From NCBI GenBank assembly GCA_013400975.1, contig WBMZ01010269.1, positions 148,646-212,645 on the forward strand: a stretch of DNA of 64,000 nt, read 5' to 3'. The notes beneath the pieces are model-generated. The model saw only the letters and a list, made by a program, of their open reading frames with translations, had not been told where the DNA came from and ran no database searches. The translations under genes and the position numbers were made by a program. Positions 1 to 12,139 of the stretch are shown here, in pieces (position 1 is the first letter of the stretch; every line of letters begins with the position of its first letter). This DNA is from Atrichornis clamosus (lineage: Eukaryota; Chordata; Aves; Passeriformes; Menuridae).

Positions 1-149
1 TAAGGTTTGTGAAAGAAACACACATTATAAGTCACTTGCTGTAAAATAGCATGTTCTTGGGGAGGCTTTTTTCACATAATCTTCAAGTGCTGATTTACTG
101 CTAGTTGTTTATACCATAGTCTAGACCATGCCATACAGTACTATCTGGA

Positions 150-206
150 GTGGACGCGATGATCTTAGAGGTCTTTTCCAACCTTAAGGATTCTATGATT
201 CTATGA
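150..206 (+). mobile_element. CR1 LINE 3' end stub
   Basis: The stub shows GATGATCTTAGAGGTC, then TTTTCCAACCTTAAGG and two ATTCTATG octamers at 190-205. This is the typical 3' terminus of avian CR1 retrotransposons, which are usually strongly 5'-truncated. It has no coding content. Confidence 0.88.
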
Positions 207-534
207 CGTAAAGTTGCTGTTGATCTCCTATTTCTGACAAGTTGAAGTCCATAAACAGTCAAAACAAAATAGTCTAAATTTGATCATGAAACTGTAGGAT
301 CAGTACACATATTGTCTGAGGATCTAGAGATGTCCTCTAGAGATTTCAGATACTCCCTTTTATGGTCTTTCTTTGTTCTTCACCCCTAGGTTTGATCACT
401 GTTGTATCTTTTTAGTGCTACTTCTTCTTTGAATTAATATTTTAAATCATTTTATTTCCTATTCCCTAATTTGAATCCAAATCATCTTCTTGTGCTCATC
501 AAGCAACAGGGCTTCTGCTGGGGTTCTGTTTCTG

Positions 535-655
535 TTGAGTTTTGGTGTTTGGTGGGGTTTATTTTTGTTGGGGTTTTTTTTGTTTGGTTTGGGGGTTTCT
601 CTTGTGTTTTTTGGGTTTTTTTTCTCGTGGGTTTCTTTTTTTTTTTTTTTTGTAG
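535..655. repeat. G/T-rich low-complexity tract
   Basis: About 120 bases are almost entirely T and G on the + strand, ending in a run of about 17 T at 636-652. It lies just before the 3' end of the antisense CR1 at 688. Open frames across it are low-complexity translations, not genes. Confidence 0.85.
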
Positions 656-687
656 TTCTTATTGATATCATTTTAGTATAGGCTCAC

Positions 688-2700
688 CGAATAGCTGAGA
701 TTGGCAGGAACCTCTGGAGATTCTCTGGTCCAATCCCTCCACTCAAAGCAAGGTCATCTAGAGTGGATTGCTCAGGATTATGTCCACTTCATTCTGAGTA
801 CCTCTAAGGATCGACAATCCACAGACTTTCTAGGCAGCCTGTTTTGGTGTTTGATCAACATCATAGTTAGAAAAAAGTTTTTTCTTGCATTTGTATGAAA
901 TTTTATGTACTTCATTTTGTGCCTATTGTCTCTTTTCCTGCCACTGGACATGACCAAGGAGAGTCTGACTCCCTTTTCATTATCTTTCTCCCTTTGGGTA
1001 CTTATAGACAACAGTAAGATCTTCCCTGAGCCTTCTCTTCTCCAGGGTGAACATTGTCAGCATCCTTTTCTTATTATATCAAATGCCCCAGCCTCTTAAT
1101 CATCTTCATGGCCCTTTGCTAGAGCCACTCCAACATGCCCACGTCTCTCTTGTTTGGGGAGCTGGACATTGCAGATATGTCTCTTTCTCCCAGTGTGAAT
1201 GAAAGAGGAAGGATCCCCTCCCTTGACCTGATGGCAGTACCCTTTTTAATGCAGCCATGGAGGCCGCTGGCCTTCTTTGCTGCAAAGGCACGTTGCTGCC
1301 TCAGACTCGGCCTCCATCAGAAATGCCACGTTCTTGCTTCAAAGTGGCTTTCGAGCTGGTTGGTCCCATCCTGTACTCATGCCGGGGGTTAATCTTTTCC
1401 AGGTGCAAGAATTTTGCATTTGTCTTTTTTTGAACTTCATGAGGTTCCTGCCAGCCCATTTCTGCAGCCTGTTGAAGTTCCTCTGAATGGCAGAACAACC
1501 ATATAATGTATCAGACATTCATCCCCATTTTGTACCATCTGCAAACGTACTAAAGTTGCTCCATGCCCCAGCATCCTGGTTATTAATGAAGAGGTTGAAC
1601 AATATTGTCTTTATGACCTTTGAGGTGCTCCACTGGTGACTGGCTTCCAGCAGAAATTTTGCTGCTGATCCCAACAATTTGAAACTGGCTGTTCTGCTAG
1701 TTTTCAACACACCTCATTGTTCATGTATCTAGCACATACTTCATCAGTTTGTCTATGAGAATGTGGTCAGATACAGTGTCAAAAGCTTAGCTAAAATTAA
1801 GATAAATAATATCTGCCCTTCTCACCTTATCCACTGAGCAAGTTACAGAATCACAGAAAGCTGCAGCATTGGCCAAGTATGATTTCCTCTTCATAATTAC
1901 ATGCTGACTACTCTCAGTCACCTTCTTCTTCATATGTTTTTAAATAGCTTCTAGGAGGATTTACTTCATCACCTTCTCAGAAATTGAGGTAAGGCTGTCT
2001 GGCTTGTTATTTGACTCTTCCTTGCCCTTCTTGAACATACAAGTGACATTTGCTTTCTTCCAGTCCCCAGGGACCCTCCTCAGTCAGTACAACCTTTCAG
2101 ATGTAATTGAGAGTGGCCCACAATGACATCAGCCAGCTTCCTCAGCACTTGTGGGTGCATCCCACCAGGTCTCATGGATTTGTGTATGTCCAATTTGTTC
2201 AAACAATCTCTCACTTGATCCTTCTCCACCCAGGGTAAGTCTTCCTTTCTCTAGACTTTACTACTGGTCCCAAGGATCATGGATTCCTGAAGACTGGTCT
2301 TACAAGTAAAGACCAAGGAGGAGGTACCATTGAGTACGTCTGCCTTCTTTCTCTCCTTTGTCATAAGGTCTCCTGTTCCACCCAGCAGCAGGCCCACACT
2401 TTCCCTAGTTTTTTTGCTACTGATATGCATGTAAAAAGTCCTTCTTGTTGTCCTTCATGCTCCTTATCAGATTTGCCTCCAAGGGGCTTTAGCTTTCCTA
2501 ATTCCATCCCCGCACACTTGGGTGGTGTCTGTATATTCCTCCTGAATCACCTGTCCCTTTGTATGCTTCCTTTTAAAGTCTGAAGTTTGTTAGGTGCTCT
2601 TTGTTCATCTGTGCAGGCTTCTTGCCATATCCTGTCAGGATGAACCATTTATGAAACTGGATGTGGTGATCCTTGAAAATCAACCAATTTACTCTCCTAT
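688..2700 (-). mobile_element. CR1 LINE, antisense, about 2 kb, degenerate
   Basis: Read on the minus strand this is a 5'-truncated CR1 non-LTR retrotransposon. At the low-coordinate end the + strand shows GGCAGGAACCTCTGGAGAT and a GGTCCAATCCCTCC-like segment, the complement of the CR1 3' UTR. GAGCCTTCTCTTCTCCAGG at 1028-1046 is the complement of the common CCTGGAGAAGAGAAGGCTC motif. A minus-strand frame at 1519-1710 keeps the reverse-transcriptase block with ILFNLFINNQD and FADGTKWG. In an intact CR1 the latter is FADDTKLG, so one catalytic Asp is replaced by Gly. Homology fades between 2700 and 2800. The element is opposite in sense to SMOC2. Confidence 0.88.
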
Positions 2701-5700
2701 TCATATGTACAGTGTGCATGCACTATGTGTCATTTTGGTTCCTACTGTCATACAGACTGGAATTCTAGGCCTTCCCAACCCCTAGATGAATCACCTATGG
2801 ACTTAGAATCAGTCTCTGTCTTTTTTTTTTCCTGTTTGGTCTGCTGGGCTCTTGTTTTTGGCAACTACACAGTCACTCAGCTGTGGGAGAAGAGAAGGCA
2901 GGAAGACCTTTGCTGTTTTGAATGTCTCCAAGGTTGGGAGGCTGGAAAATTGGATTCAATCTTTCCATGCATATGGTTTAGACACAAAAGTGCTCTGCCT
3001 GATGACTGATACTAAAAAATCAGCTTCTGTAGTCTTGACCATTTCTAATTTGTTCAGCTTTGTTGGACTTAGGGTCAGTCCTCAGTGAAGCTCTGCGGAA
3101 GTAATATTTAGTAATATCCCTGGAGAGGACATTTCTGAGCACAGATGGGTAAGTAGTGTACTCAATTTTAGGAATTTCATACTAAATAAAGAGTGACTGG
3201 TGTATTAAGGAATCTACAGTCTTGGTAAACAAGCAGGTGGGATTACTGCCTGAAGTTTAAGAGGAATGTCTAGACCGCATTTCTGAGAAAGATTTAGGTG
3301 GGTTGGAATCCCATTAATTATTTCTTGATTTTAATTTTTTTTTCTGTATTGATAAAATTTAACTTTTATTCTCAGGCAGAGAAAAGTAAAGGGGGATCAG
3401 AATGTAATGAGAAATATACAGTTGTCTTTTAGCAATTCTTATAGAATGGAAAGAGTGAACATGTGAGTCTTTCCTAGTTGAAAGAACCAGGGGCTTGTGC
3501 AAAATTGGGTGTACTATCTTTCAGTTTTCCATTGCAAAATACAAAGTACAAGATGTTAAAACTCAGCTGCAGGAACTGTTGGCATTAGTACTCCTGGTAG
3601 CAAGATGGATGCATAGCATACTGGAATCTCTGTTCTGTAAATATGGATAGAATCACTAAGGGACAACAGTGAAAGGATAGACATCTGAGAAGCTATTGTC
3701 AGAACAGCTTAACATTTTGTATGTTGTTTGGAAATCACAGCATGAGCCTCAGCCTTTTTGCTCAGCAGAGGCCATGAGGTTTTGTTCTCACATGTGACTT
3801 TTTAGCAACTAGGATCATGTGCATAGTAAACCCCAATCCACTCGCACAAGATTCTCTAAACTGAAGAAAGAACACAAATCATCTGTTTCATGAGGCTGCC
3901 CACACTATAGAATCCCTATAAAAGCCTCCATCCTCTACTGCTTTGTACAGTTCAGTAAATCTCAGTGCTTCCCAGCAGACTGGTCAGACATATAAAGCAG
4001 TCTTCATAAGCCCTTGCAGATTCTAGATATACATTCACTTCTAGGGATTCTTTCTCCTTTTAAATTCAAAAGAGTAACTTGGGATGTCTTTTAACTACAT
4101 TATTTTTAACCTGACAGTTCTCCATTCTGACATGCTATCCCATTTCCACTCTTTCTCCATGAAAACTGAGGCAAGTCTGTTTTTCTTATCAGTTTTCAAA
4201 ATGGCCATTCTTGTATGGTAAATTTTAAATGACTCATTTTCTTTCTTCAGTTGATTTAAAGAGTTAAACGTAGACTTTTCACATTGCAGCATTTTAACAC
4301 CTACTGGACTTTTATAGATTTAGTCTATATATGATGAACTATATGTGTATTTAACAAAAATACCAGCCAAAAGGGTAGAAGAGTAGAGGCCAAAAAAAAA
4401 AAGTGTAGGCACAGAGCAGCCACAGTAACGGAAGAGAAGGAGGGGAATGCAGAGTCAGGTATCAGATTAATCAGGGACCAGGCTGTTTGCCAAATACTGC
4501 ATTAGTGAGTAGTGCTCAGAGATTTCCCTTTCACTGTTTTCTTGGCTGATTGAAGTGGTCATCCATCAGCTATCTGAATCCAACCCATGTTATCAAAGCA
4601 CCTTCTATTCCTGCCATTCTTTAGGGAAATAAAGAGTCTCTAGCTCTCCCGTGTCCATGAAAGCAACTCTGTACCTTCTTGCAGCAGCCAAAATTTGATG
4701 AGCCAGTGGCCAGTTTCATCAGATGATGTAGAAATAAATTAAGTCTGCAAAGGAAAAATAATATTGGGGTTTTCTATGCTATCTGATAATTAAGACCAAA
4801 ATATTTAGGCATTGTTTTTAGAAGCAGTCTGGCCTGAACCCAGGACATTGCCACCATTCAATGTTTTTAGAAATAATATTTTGTTCCAAAAATTTTGGAT
4901 TAGTATATTTGAATTATACATATTAGTATGCCAATCAGTAAATGTCATTTTGGTGAACTTAGAGTAGGAAAATTGCAGTTATATAAAATATGGAATAATC
5001 TAGATGCAGTGAACAGGTATGTGCCCACACATATATGTAGACACAATTCATATTAATTTACCTGAGAATTGAATCTTTCTCTGAAATGCTACATGCTAAG
5101 TTCTGCAACTTCAAGCTACTTTAGGACAATAAGTAAAAATTTCTCAGAAAGATATTCAGTCAAGGTGAATGAAAAAACATCATACTTCATTAGTGGGACA
5201 TGGAAAAAGAGGTAGGATTCAGAAGCAGATGATCCCATGCCTCCTAGTCTTGCTTAAATGTGTTGCTAATGGTGTTGTGTAAGTCAATGTTTGTTGGAAG
5301 TACAAATAGCACAGTTTCTTGTTACCAGTTAAACTAACAAAGAGACTTTAAGTAAACTCAGTAAGTGTAGAAGAACCAGAATATTCCAGTAACAGGTGGA
5401 GATTCAGTCTTTTTCACAATTAATTTCAAGCAGTTCCGGCCCAATTCCTTTCCTTCTGGAAACCCTGTGAGTTCTTCACTCTTGTTCAAAATGTTCATGT
5501 TTAACCCTTCTTACTTAAACTAACTTCTTTTTTCTTTTCTTCTTTTTTTTTATTTTTAAGAGGATAAAGTAGCACGTGAGTTTACAACTGCAGTAGTACC
5601 TGACTACAGTACCTGCCTTGCTGTGATTTTGAATCTCTGGTGTTTCCCAGCATGAATACTGTTTGCCACATTGTTTATGGCTTTTTGGTTTTGTAGGTGG

Positions 5701-6035
5701 GGAACTATCTTTTTTTTTTTTTAACCTGGGTTTTATTTTGGTGTATCTTTCAAAATAGTTTTTTATTCCTCAGTTTCCCTCCCAGTAGAATGGGCTTTGG
5801 AAGAGAGAATATTTTTTTAGTTTAGTATCATCTCCAGGAGAATAAAGATGTAGTGTTTTCTTTGAGGTAAGTGAAAAATAGGCAGATGAGTTTGCATTGC
5901 CCTCTGAATGAAAAATGGGCTTACTCCCTGAATACAACAAGGCACAAGTTTTATTTGGACTACAAAATTGAAAATAAATTAATTCTCAATCAAATGAACC
6001 TTGACTAGTTTATTCTCTCCCCTATTTTTCTTTAG

Positions 6036-6118
6036 GTATGAACAACCTAAATGTGATAATGGTGCCAGAGCTCACCCAACAAAAACAAAGGATCTGTACA
6101 AAGGACGCCAGCTTCAAG
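6036..6118 (+). CDS. SMOC2: SMOC2 exon: end of second thyroglobulin type-1 domain and linker
   Basis: SMOC2 is a secreted matricellular glycoprotein of the SPARC/BM-40 family that acts in the extracellular matrix and modulates growth-factor and integrin signalling. This exon starts after a pyrimidine-rich acceptor ending TTTAG at 6031-6035 and stops before the donor GTCAGTG at 6119. The first base completes a split codon from an exon outside the window. It then reads YEQPKCDNGARAHP, followed by TKTKDLYKGRQLQ. In the family, YEQPKCD is the end of the second thyroglobulin type-1 repeat, its Cys being the last of that domain, and DLYKGRQLQG is the linker to the EC domain. The sequence is nearly the same as my recollection of human SMOC2 and clearly unlike SMOC1. 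It ends in phase 1, which matches the start of the exon at 34147. The ATG inside the exon (6038) is in another frame and is not a start. Confidence 0.95.
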
Positions 6119-7042
6119 GTCAGTGAAACTGATAAATTTAAGTTTATGTATTCCAATGCTTTGTTTATTCACTGCAGCAAATTAGAAAGCAATGCTTTGC
6201 AATATTTCAAAACAATGTATCTTTTAGATATCACCATATTAGTTTGCCACTGCCTGAAGTTTTTGACTTTGGACCAATGTCTGTCAATATGGATCTTGGG
6301 GTGTTGTCAGAGAAAGTAAGGCTCATTTTAATCAGTAGTTTAATGGCAGTCAGATTTACTTACTGGAATTATTCCTTGCTACTGTTAAATCAGGGAAATC
6401 AGCAAATATAGCCAGAATAACTTGACTTATACATCATAATCCTCATTCTAGCAAAATTCATGGGAAATTGGCCTCCATCTTCAAATCAGTCTAAAAAAAT
6501 GCATCTATCTTACTTTTCTCCAAGAGTATCTTTGTCAGTTTACATCAGATTAATTTTTTTCCCCTTATTCTCTGATATAGGAAAAAACCATTTTTATTCA
6601 AATTTTCTTTTTTTTCACACTTTTTATAAGCATGAGAGATCTTATCTCTGGATAAATGAGCTACACAGAAGTCAGTAGACTTGCTTATTTTTTGAAATGG
6701 CCTTTTAGTATGCTCAAATAACTTTAGATGTAGCAGATTTAGTGATATTCCACACAAGAGAATTATGTCACTGCCAGCTATTGTAAAGAATCAGAAATAA
6801 GTAAGTAATTTGTACAGGTCTTTCATGTCACAATAAATGTTCTAGTTCAGCCACCCAGAGAAACATTTAGACAACAATTTTCAACTAAACATGCCATCAG
6901 TGTTGAAATGCATATTGAATGAGCACACACTGATACTCTCTGTCATGAAATAAGTCTAATTACAATGTGTAATAAAAAAACCAAACCAGATACAAGTCTA
7001 TGTTTTGTTCTACATAGAAGTTAATCAAAGACTCTGGTTGAA

Positions 7043-7116
7043 GGTACCCTGCTCATTGTAGGGGAGTTGAACAAGATGATCTTCATGGGTCCCTTCCAAC
7101 TCAGATTATTCTATGC
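7043..7116 (+). mobile_element. CR1 LINE 3' end stub
   Basis: The segment carries CCCTGCTCATTGTAGGGGAG, GTTGAACAAGATGATCTTC and GGGTCCCTTCCAACTCAGA, then a decayed ATTCTATGCTATT end. This is the order found at CR1 3' termini. Only the UTR end is present. Confidence 0.85.
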
Positions 7117-10100
7117 TATTTTACAATCCTTACTTCATGGAAACCAGGGGAAAGTTAGCCATCTTCAACAATTTATTTCATGCAGGACTTGCAGTTACAG
7201 ATTTGGATAATTAGTTGATTTTATGTGGGTATTTTTTTCTGAGTGAAAAGAACTTGACTCAGAAGAGACTATAGCAGAGCAGAAGTTGAATAAACAAGTC
7301 TTGCAGTAAAAGATATAATTTGCTGGTCACTCCTACCTTTTGCTAAATATTTTGAAAAGAATTTGCTAGATAGAATCTTAGAGGGAGGATAGGTAAGTGA
7401 AAATTTTAAGAGTTCATATATCTCTTTTTTGTCTAAACTGCTAATTCTTTTATACAGTACAGTAATAAAGATTTATCCAAAATCAAGACCCTTTTCCAGT
7501 GAAACGGTTAACAAGAATCTTCAATTCTGTAAACTTTTGCCTGATAAATTAATTTTCATTAAGTTAGGCAATGGTATTTTGATTTTCTTTTTTTACATTA
7601 TGGTATTCTGCATTATGTGAGCTTTAGTCCAACAAACCACTACAGCCATGCAAGCTCATAATTATCATAATTGATATGTATGACATGGATTTGCTCTCCC
7701 TCATGTTAGGCTGCTTAATCTTTGACTTCTAAATGCTTTGTGTTATTTTAAAATAAAACAAATACCAAAATTTCCTAAGATTTCTTAAATACTTATAGGG
7801 TAGCTAGAAGAATCTCCCTCTTCCACTCTTCAGCAACATGGAATAAGTACATGCCTATAGAAGTAACTGAAGGAAGAGGCTGCTTCCCAGTTGCAGTTGT
7901 GTTAAGATGTTTATTTTTATTTTCTCTCTCTGTAAGATTAAATGCACAAGTCTTCAAATGGCAAATTTCTCTCTTATCATGCAAACACAACATCAAGTAA
8001 AAACTAATGAAGTTTACTTCAGAGAGTTTTTTGAAAAAAAGGAGGTTAAAAAATGACCTTGTACAGGTGTGTCTAGTTGCTAACAACACAAAGTTGTGCA
8101 AATAGCTGCTATAAATCAACTTTTTAGCAGAAATGAACCACTGTGATTCAAAAGTTCTTTATTGTTTATTGCAGTCTGCAAAGGCGTGTTTGTATTTGTG
8201 TTGTCTAAATTTAAATATAGTATATAATTGCTGAGTGGTGCCAGGACTGAATTAAAAAAAAAAGTGGGTTAATTGGGTACTTATTTTTAAGGAATAAGAC
8301 TTTTTTGAAAGGATGGGTTTGCTTGATTTGCTGATTATAGCCACAAAAATGCAGTAGCCCTGGGTGAAACTGCCGTGACTGCCTACTGTGTAAAACCAGG
8401 AAGATTTTAAAATTAATTACTTTACTGCTATGAATGATCTTAAATGGGATAAACCCTACTGGTAAATCCTCAAGTGGATTCAACTGGCGTAGTTCTGCAG
8501 CTGCACTGATTTATACCACCTGAAAATTTCAACCCATTACATGTTAAGCCAAATATTTTTAGCAATAATCTGCAAATAAATCAAGATGCAGTTTTTTGGC
8601 AAGCACTGATACGTTGTTAAGGCAAAACTGTGGATGGTAAGGGCCCCTTGGAGTCTAGAGCAAAATTCCCACTGATTTAAACCTAGCTAGGAATATGTCC
8701 TCACATCCTAAGAGTAACCTAATTTAAAGCATCTGAAACTGAAGGCTAATCTAATGTTTGTAAGGACGATCCAAGCCACCTGTATCTCTCAGTTTGGGCT
8801 GGAAGTTATATAACAATAATTTTTCCCATTAGATTTCTAGTCCTTTTTTAAAGCCAAAGCATTTTTCTGAGGTTACTTGCGGTTATGATCCTTCTCAGAA
8901 ACTGTATTCTGAGATAATGAAAATGAACTCAAAAAGCAGTCTCGAGAATGTCACATAGTGAGGAAACAAAAGGGTTTTTAACCTTTCTCACAAAAAGAGT
9001 TTTCAAACATTCGTATTGTGACCTTTTGTTCTCCTCTGTGTTATACAGTAAAATGGAAGGCCTGTGATGAACTGACATATTCTGTAAAGAGTACTGAATA
9101 GTTTTTTCCCATACTTTTGGATTACTGGTGTGTTAAACAGAAATTCAGTTTTCTACACAAGCTGATCAAGAGCATTTAAAAGGGTGTAGCATGAAGGCTA
9201 GTTAAGCTAAACATATAGCATGATGGAATGAGGTGTAGCTGGCCCTGTATTTTCCTAAAATCATGAGTAGTGATAGGTCAAATTCAGCCAAGCTTAAGAA
9301 GTGTCAGTTCCTGAAACTGTAATTTTTCAGGCTGGGTCTATGGGTGAAGGTGTTTTCAAGCATTATATATATTTGCTACATTTTAATAATCAGTAAAATA
9401 TTTTAAAGCACATATCCTCAATAGGTGCATATTTATTTTTCAAATATATAGATGTACTACTGTAATAATAAATTAAGTACATTGTAAAACACATGCAAAT
9501 ATAGAAATTTTTAAAAAGATGAAATAAAGCTGAAATAACCACAATTTTATTTTAATTCCATCTATTAATAGTACAAAAATTATTTTCTTCCTGCACTCCA
9601 GTGGGTTGTCATGCACCTCAGTTTGAATACAATGGATAAACTTCCTGTTCATAAAGCTAGTCTTGCCTCTGGTCTAAGCAACCTCGAAGAAAGGGACTTG
9701 GATATGTGGGAGAGCAAGACATGATACTATACTGAGACAGTGCCAGACTAAGATAATTTGCATCATGAGCAAATCCTTTTTTTTTATTTAAAAAGTATAC
9801 ATTGAAAACAAGAAGTCTCTGTTTTAGACTCTGGTATATGTGAAGGCTGGGTAAACTTTGGATAATCCTTTGTACGGTTTAAGGTTTTTGTATTCTTATT
9901 TAACCTGGGAATTTATCTGTTGTTCCTGTAATGTAATTACCCAGACCTGGAATTTGAAAAGTCAGTGGAAAAATTTTTAAAGTATTATGGGAAATGTAAT
10001 TTTGCTCATGTAATATTTTTTAATTAGAAGTACCCTTATCTTTTATGCAGAATAAAACCAACAAAACCAAACAAATGGGTAAATGACACACAGGTTTCAG

Positions 10101-12139
10101 TGAGGGACACAGTGTCAAGCTGGATTTCCAGACTGTAATGATTTGCTATGATTTTGTGGATTTAAGTCAGACCACTAAAAATTCTTTACATTTTATTTGG
10201 TTTGTTTGTGTTTCTCCTTTTCTTTAACACAATATGGATTTTCTTGAAGTTCCTACAGTTACAATACTTACTTTTATACAAAAGGACAATTTGAGAAAGG
10301 AAAGCATAGTTTGGAAATGACAGGGCCTCATAAACAGTAACAGTAATACAATCTACTGATTTGGGTCGATATGCAGATGTAGTAAATAAATCTACAAAAA
10401 GTCCTGAAAGTCTTCCTTTTCTATTTTCTTTAAATAGCATAGCTCTACACTGTTTAATATCTTGTTTTCCTGAGATGCTAATCTCAGTTTACCTAGCTGG
10501 AATCCACCAGAATGCATCCATTGCATTGAAGTTACTGTAGGTTTCTAATGGTGAAGTAAGATCTGCATTTCACTCCTATTTTTGTCCTTCCTGGCAATCC
10601 TTCACTTCAGATGCTTACCATTACAATTTTTTATTCTAGACCATTTCTCAAAAAAAGATGGGTATTTTGGGGTTTTGATAGCACTGAGTTAAGAAGCATC
10701 TGAATGGTCTCAATTTTTGTTGTCCAGGGTTTATTTGGTGGCACAAGAAGGATCCAAATTAGTTTGCACGGCCTCCATGAGACAGATTTTAAATTCTCTG
10801 TTTAGACAAGACTATAGACCATGCCTCCTCCTCCCCACAGCCTGAATCTGAAATCCAGTGCTTTCCATCCAGGGCCAAAGCTCTGTACTGTGATGGTCTA
10901 CAGTTTAAGTCAAGCTTAGAACTTTATTACAAAATTGAAATGTCTTGATCCAGGTTCCTTGTATAGCAAATCAATTTACTTAATAACAAAACAAAACAAA
11001 AATCCCTTAAAGCTTTTCCTTAAATATGAACTACAGGTTGTTTTCTAATTTTGTAGCTTGCTACTGACTCAGCTATTGTTTTGTTCTATGGGTCTTCTTA
11101 AGCTTAGTTTAACCTTGGCATTCAAGAAAGTTAATATTTTCTCCAGCAAATCATGCATGAGAGCTGTTTAACTCATTTGTTTATTTTATATTTGTGTTAC
11201 TTAAGAGAAACAAAAGTATTCTCACTGCCCAATTTTCTTCCTGTTGTAATGGCTCTATTTACTGTGTTTCTCATGGGTAATCCTGCACTGACCCTGAACA
11301 GTTTATGTTGTGTGGAACAAAAGTCATGATTTAAGGTATGGGTGAATTATGTGTGGATAAGTACAGTTTACTTTTGGTTGTTGGCAGTGTATCTTCTTTT
11401 TTCCAAAGTTAAAGGGAAATAATCAGAAGCACTCAAACCACGATGATGCAAGACCCACAGCCAAATAGCCATCATATGAAGTGTCTCACTTCAAAGGCAT
11501 CTTAAAAAAGAAGAAAGTGATAGAGGATTAACTGCTTTTCCTTTTGAGGTCCATTCCATTATGTAGTCATTCTACTTTTGACCATGACTTCATCAGATTT
11601 CATAAGGTACCAGACTATTTTTCAGATAAAATGCTGAGGTACCACCGCTGCCCCACCTCATCTTGCTTTCTGTAGTTTCACGTTTCCTCAGCGTAGTGTG
11701 GTACCAGCACCAAGTAGAAACTAATCTTACCTTACTTCACATTCTTAAACATTTGAATGACTAAAACTTTTCTTGTTTCTAAAGGTATCAGATAAGGCTA
11801 AATGCAAATTATATACACATGCCTGCCTTCCCATGAGCTTCACATTGTTAGGTCAATTGGCATGTAATTGACTCCACTGAGCTGTGATTTAAAAGGATTA
11901 TGTTTTATGATGTAACCAGCTTTTAGGCTGAATGAGCTAATACTGAAAATACTCCTTTCTGCTATTGAATATTAAAGCGCCAAGTTGTCAACCAACCATT
12001 TGAAGTTGCCTGCTGTTCTGAATGAGCCTGTAACCATTGTCCTGAGCTCTGTGCTACTTTATTTACCAAGAGGTACTTGATATAAAGGCTTTATTTGAGC
12101 AGACCTACCTAACAAAATTGCTACGACCAGGAAACATTG

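Larger units (their letters stand above)
1..6035 (+). other. SMOC2: SMOC2 intron (3' portion), repeat-bearing
   Basis: This is non-coding sequence upstream of the exon at 6036. I looked for the cysteine-rich CWCV signature of the second thyroglobulin domain and did not see it, so the preceding exon lies outside the window. The stretch holds a CR1 3' stub (150-206), a G/T-rich tract (535-655) and a long antisense CR1 (688 to about 2700). From about 2800 to 6035 I recognise nothing beyond AT-rich intron sequence and short poly-T tracts. Confidence 0.8.

Noticed and set aside
459..681. Phe/Gly-rich and Lys/Pro-rich small frames on both strands
   Set aside because: They are translations of the G/T-rich low-complexity tract.
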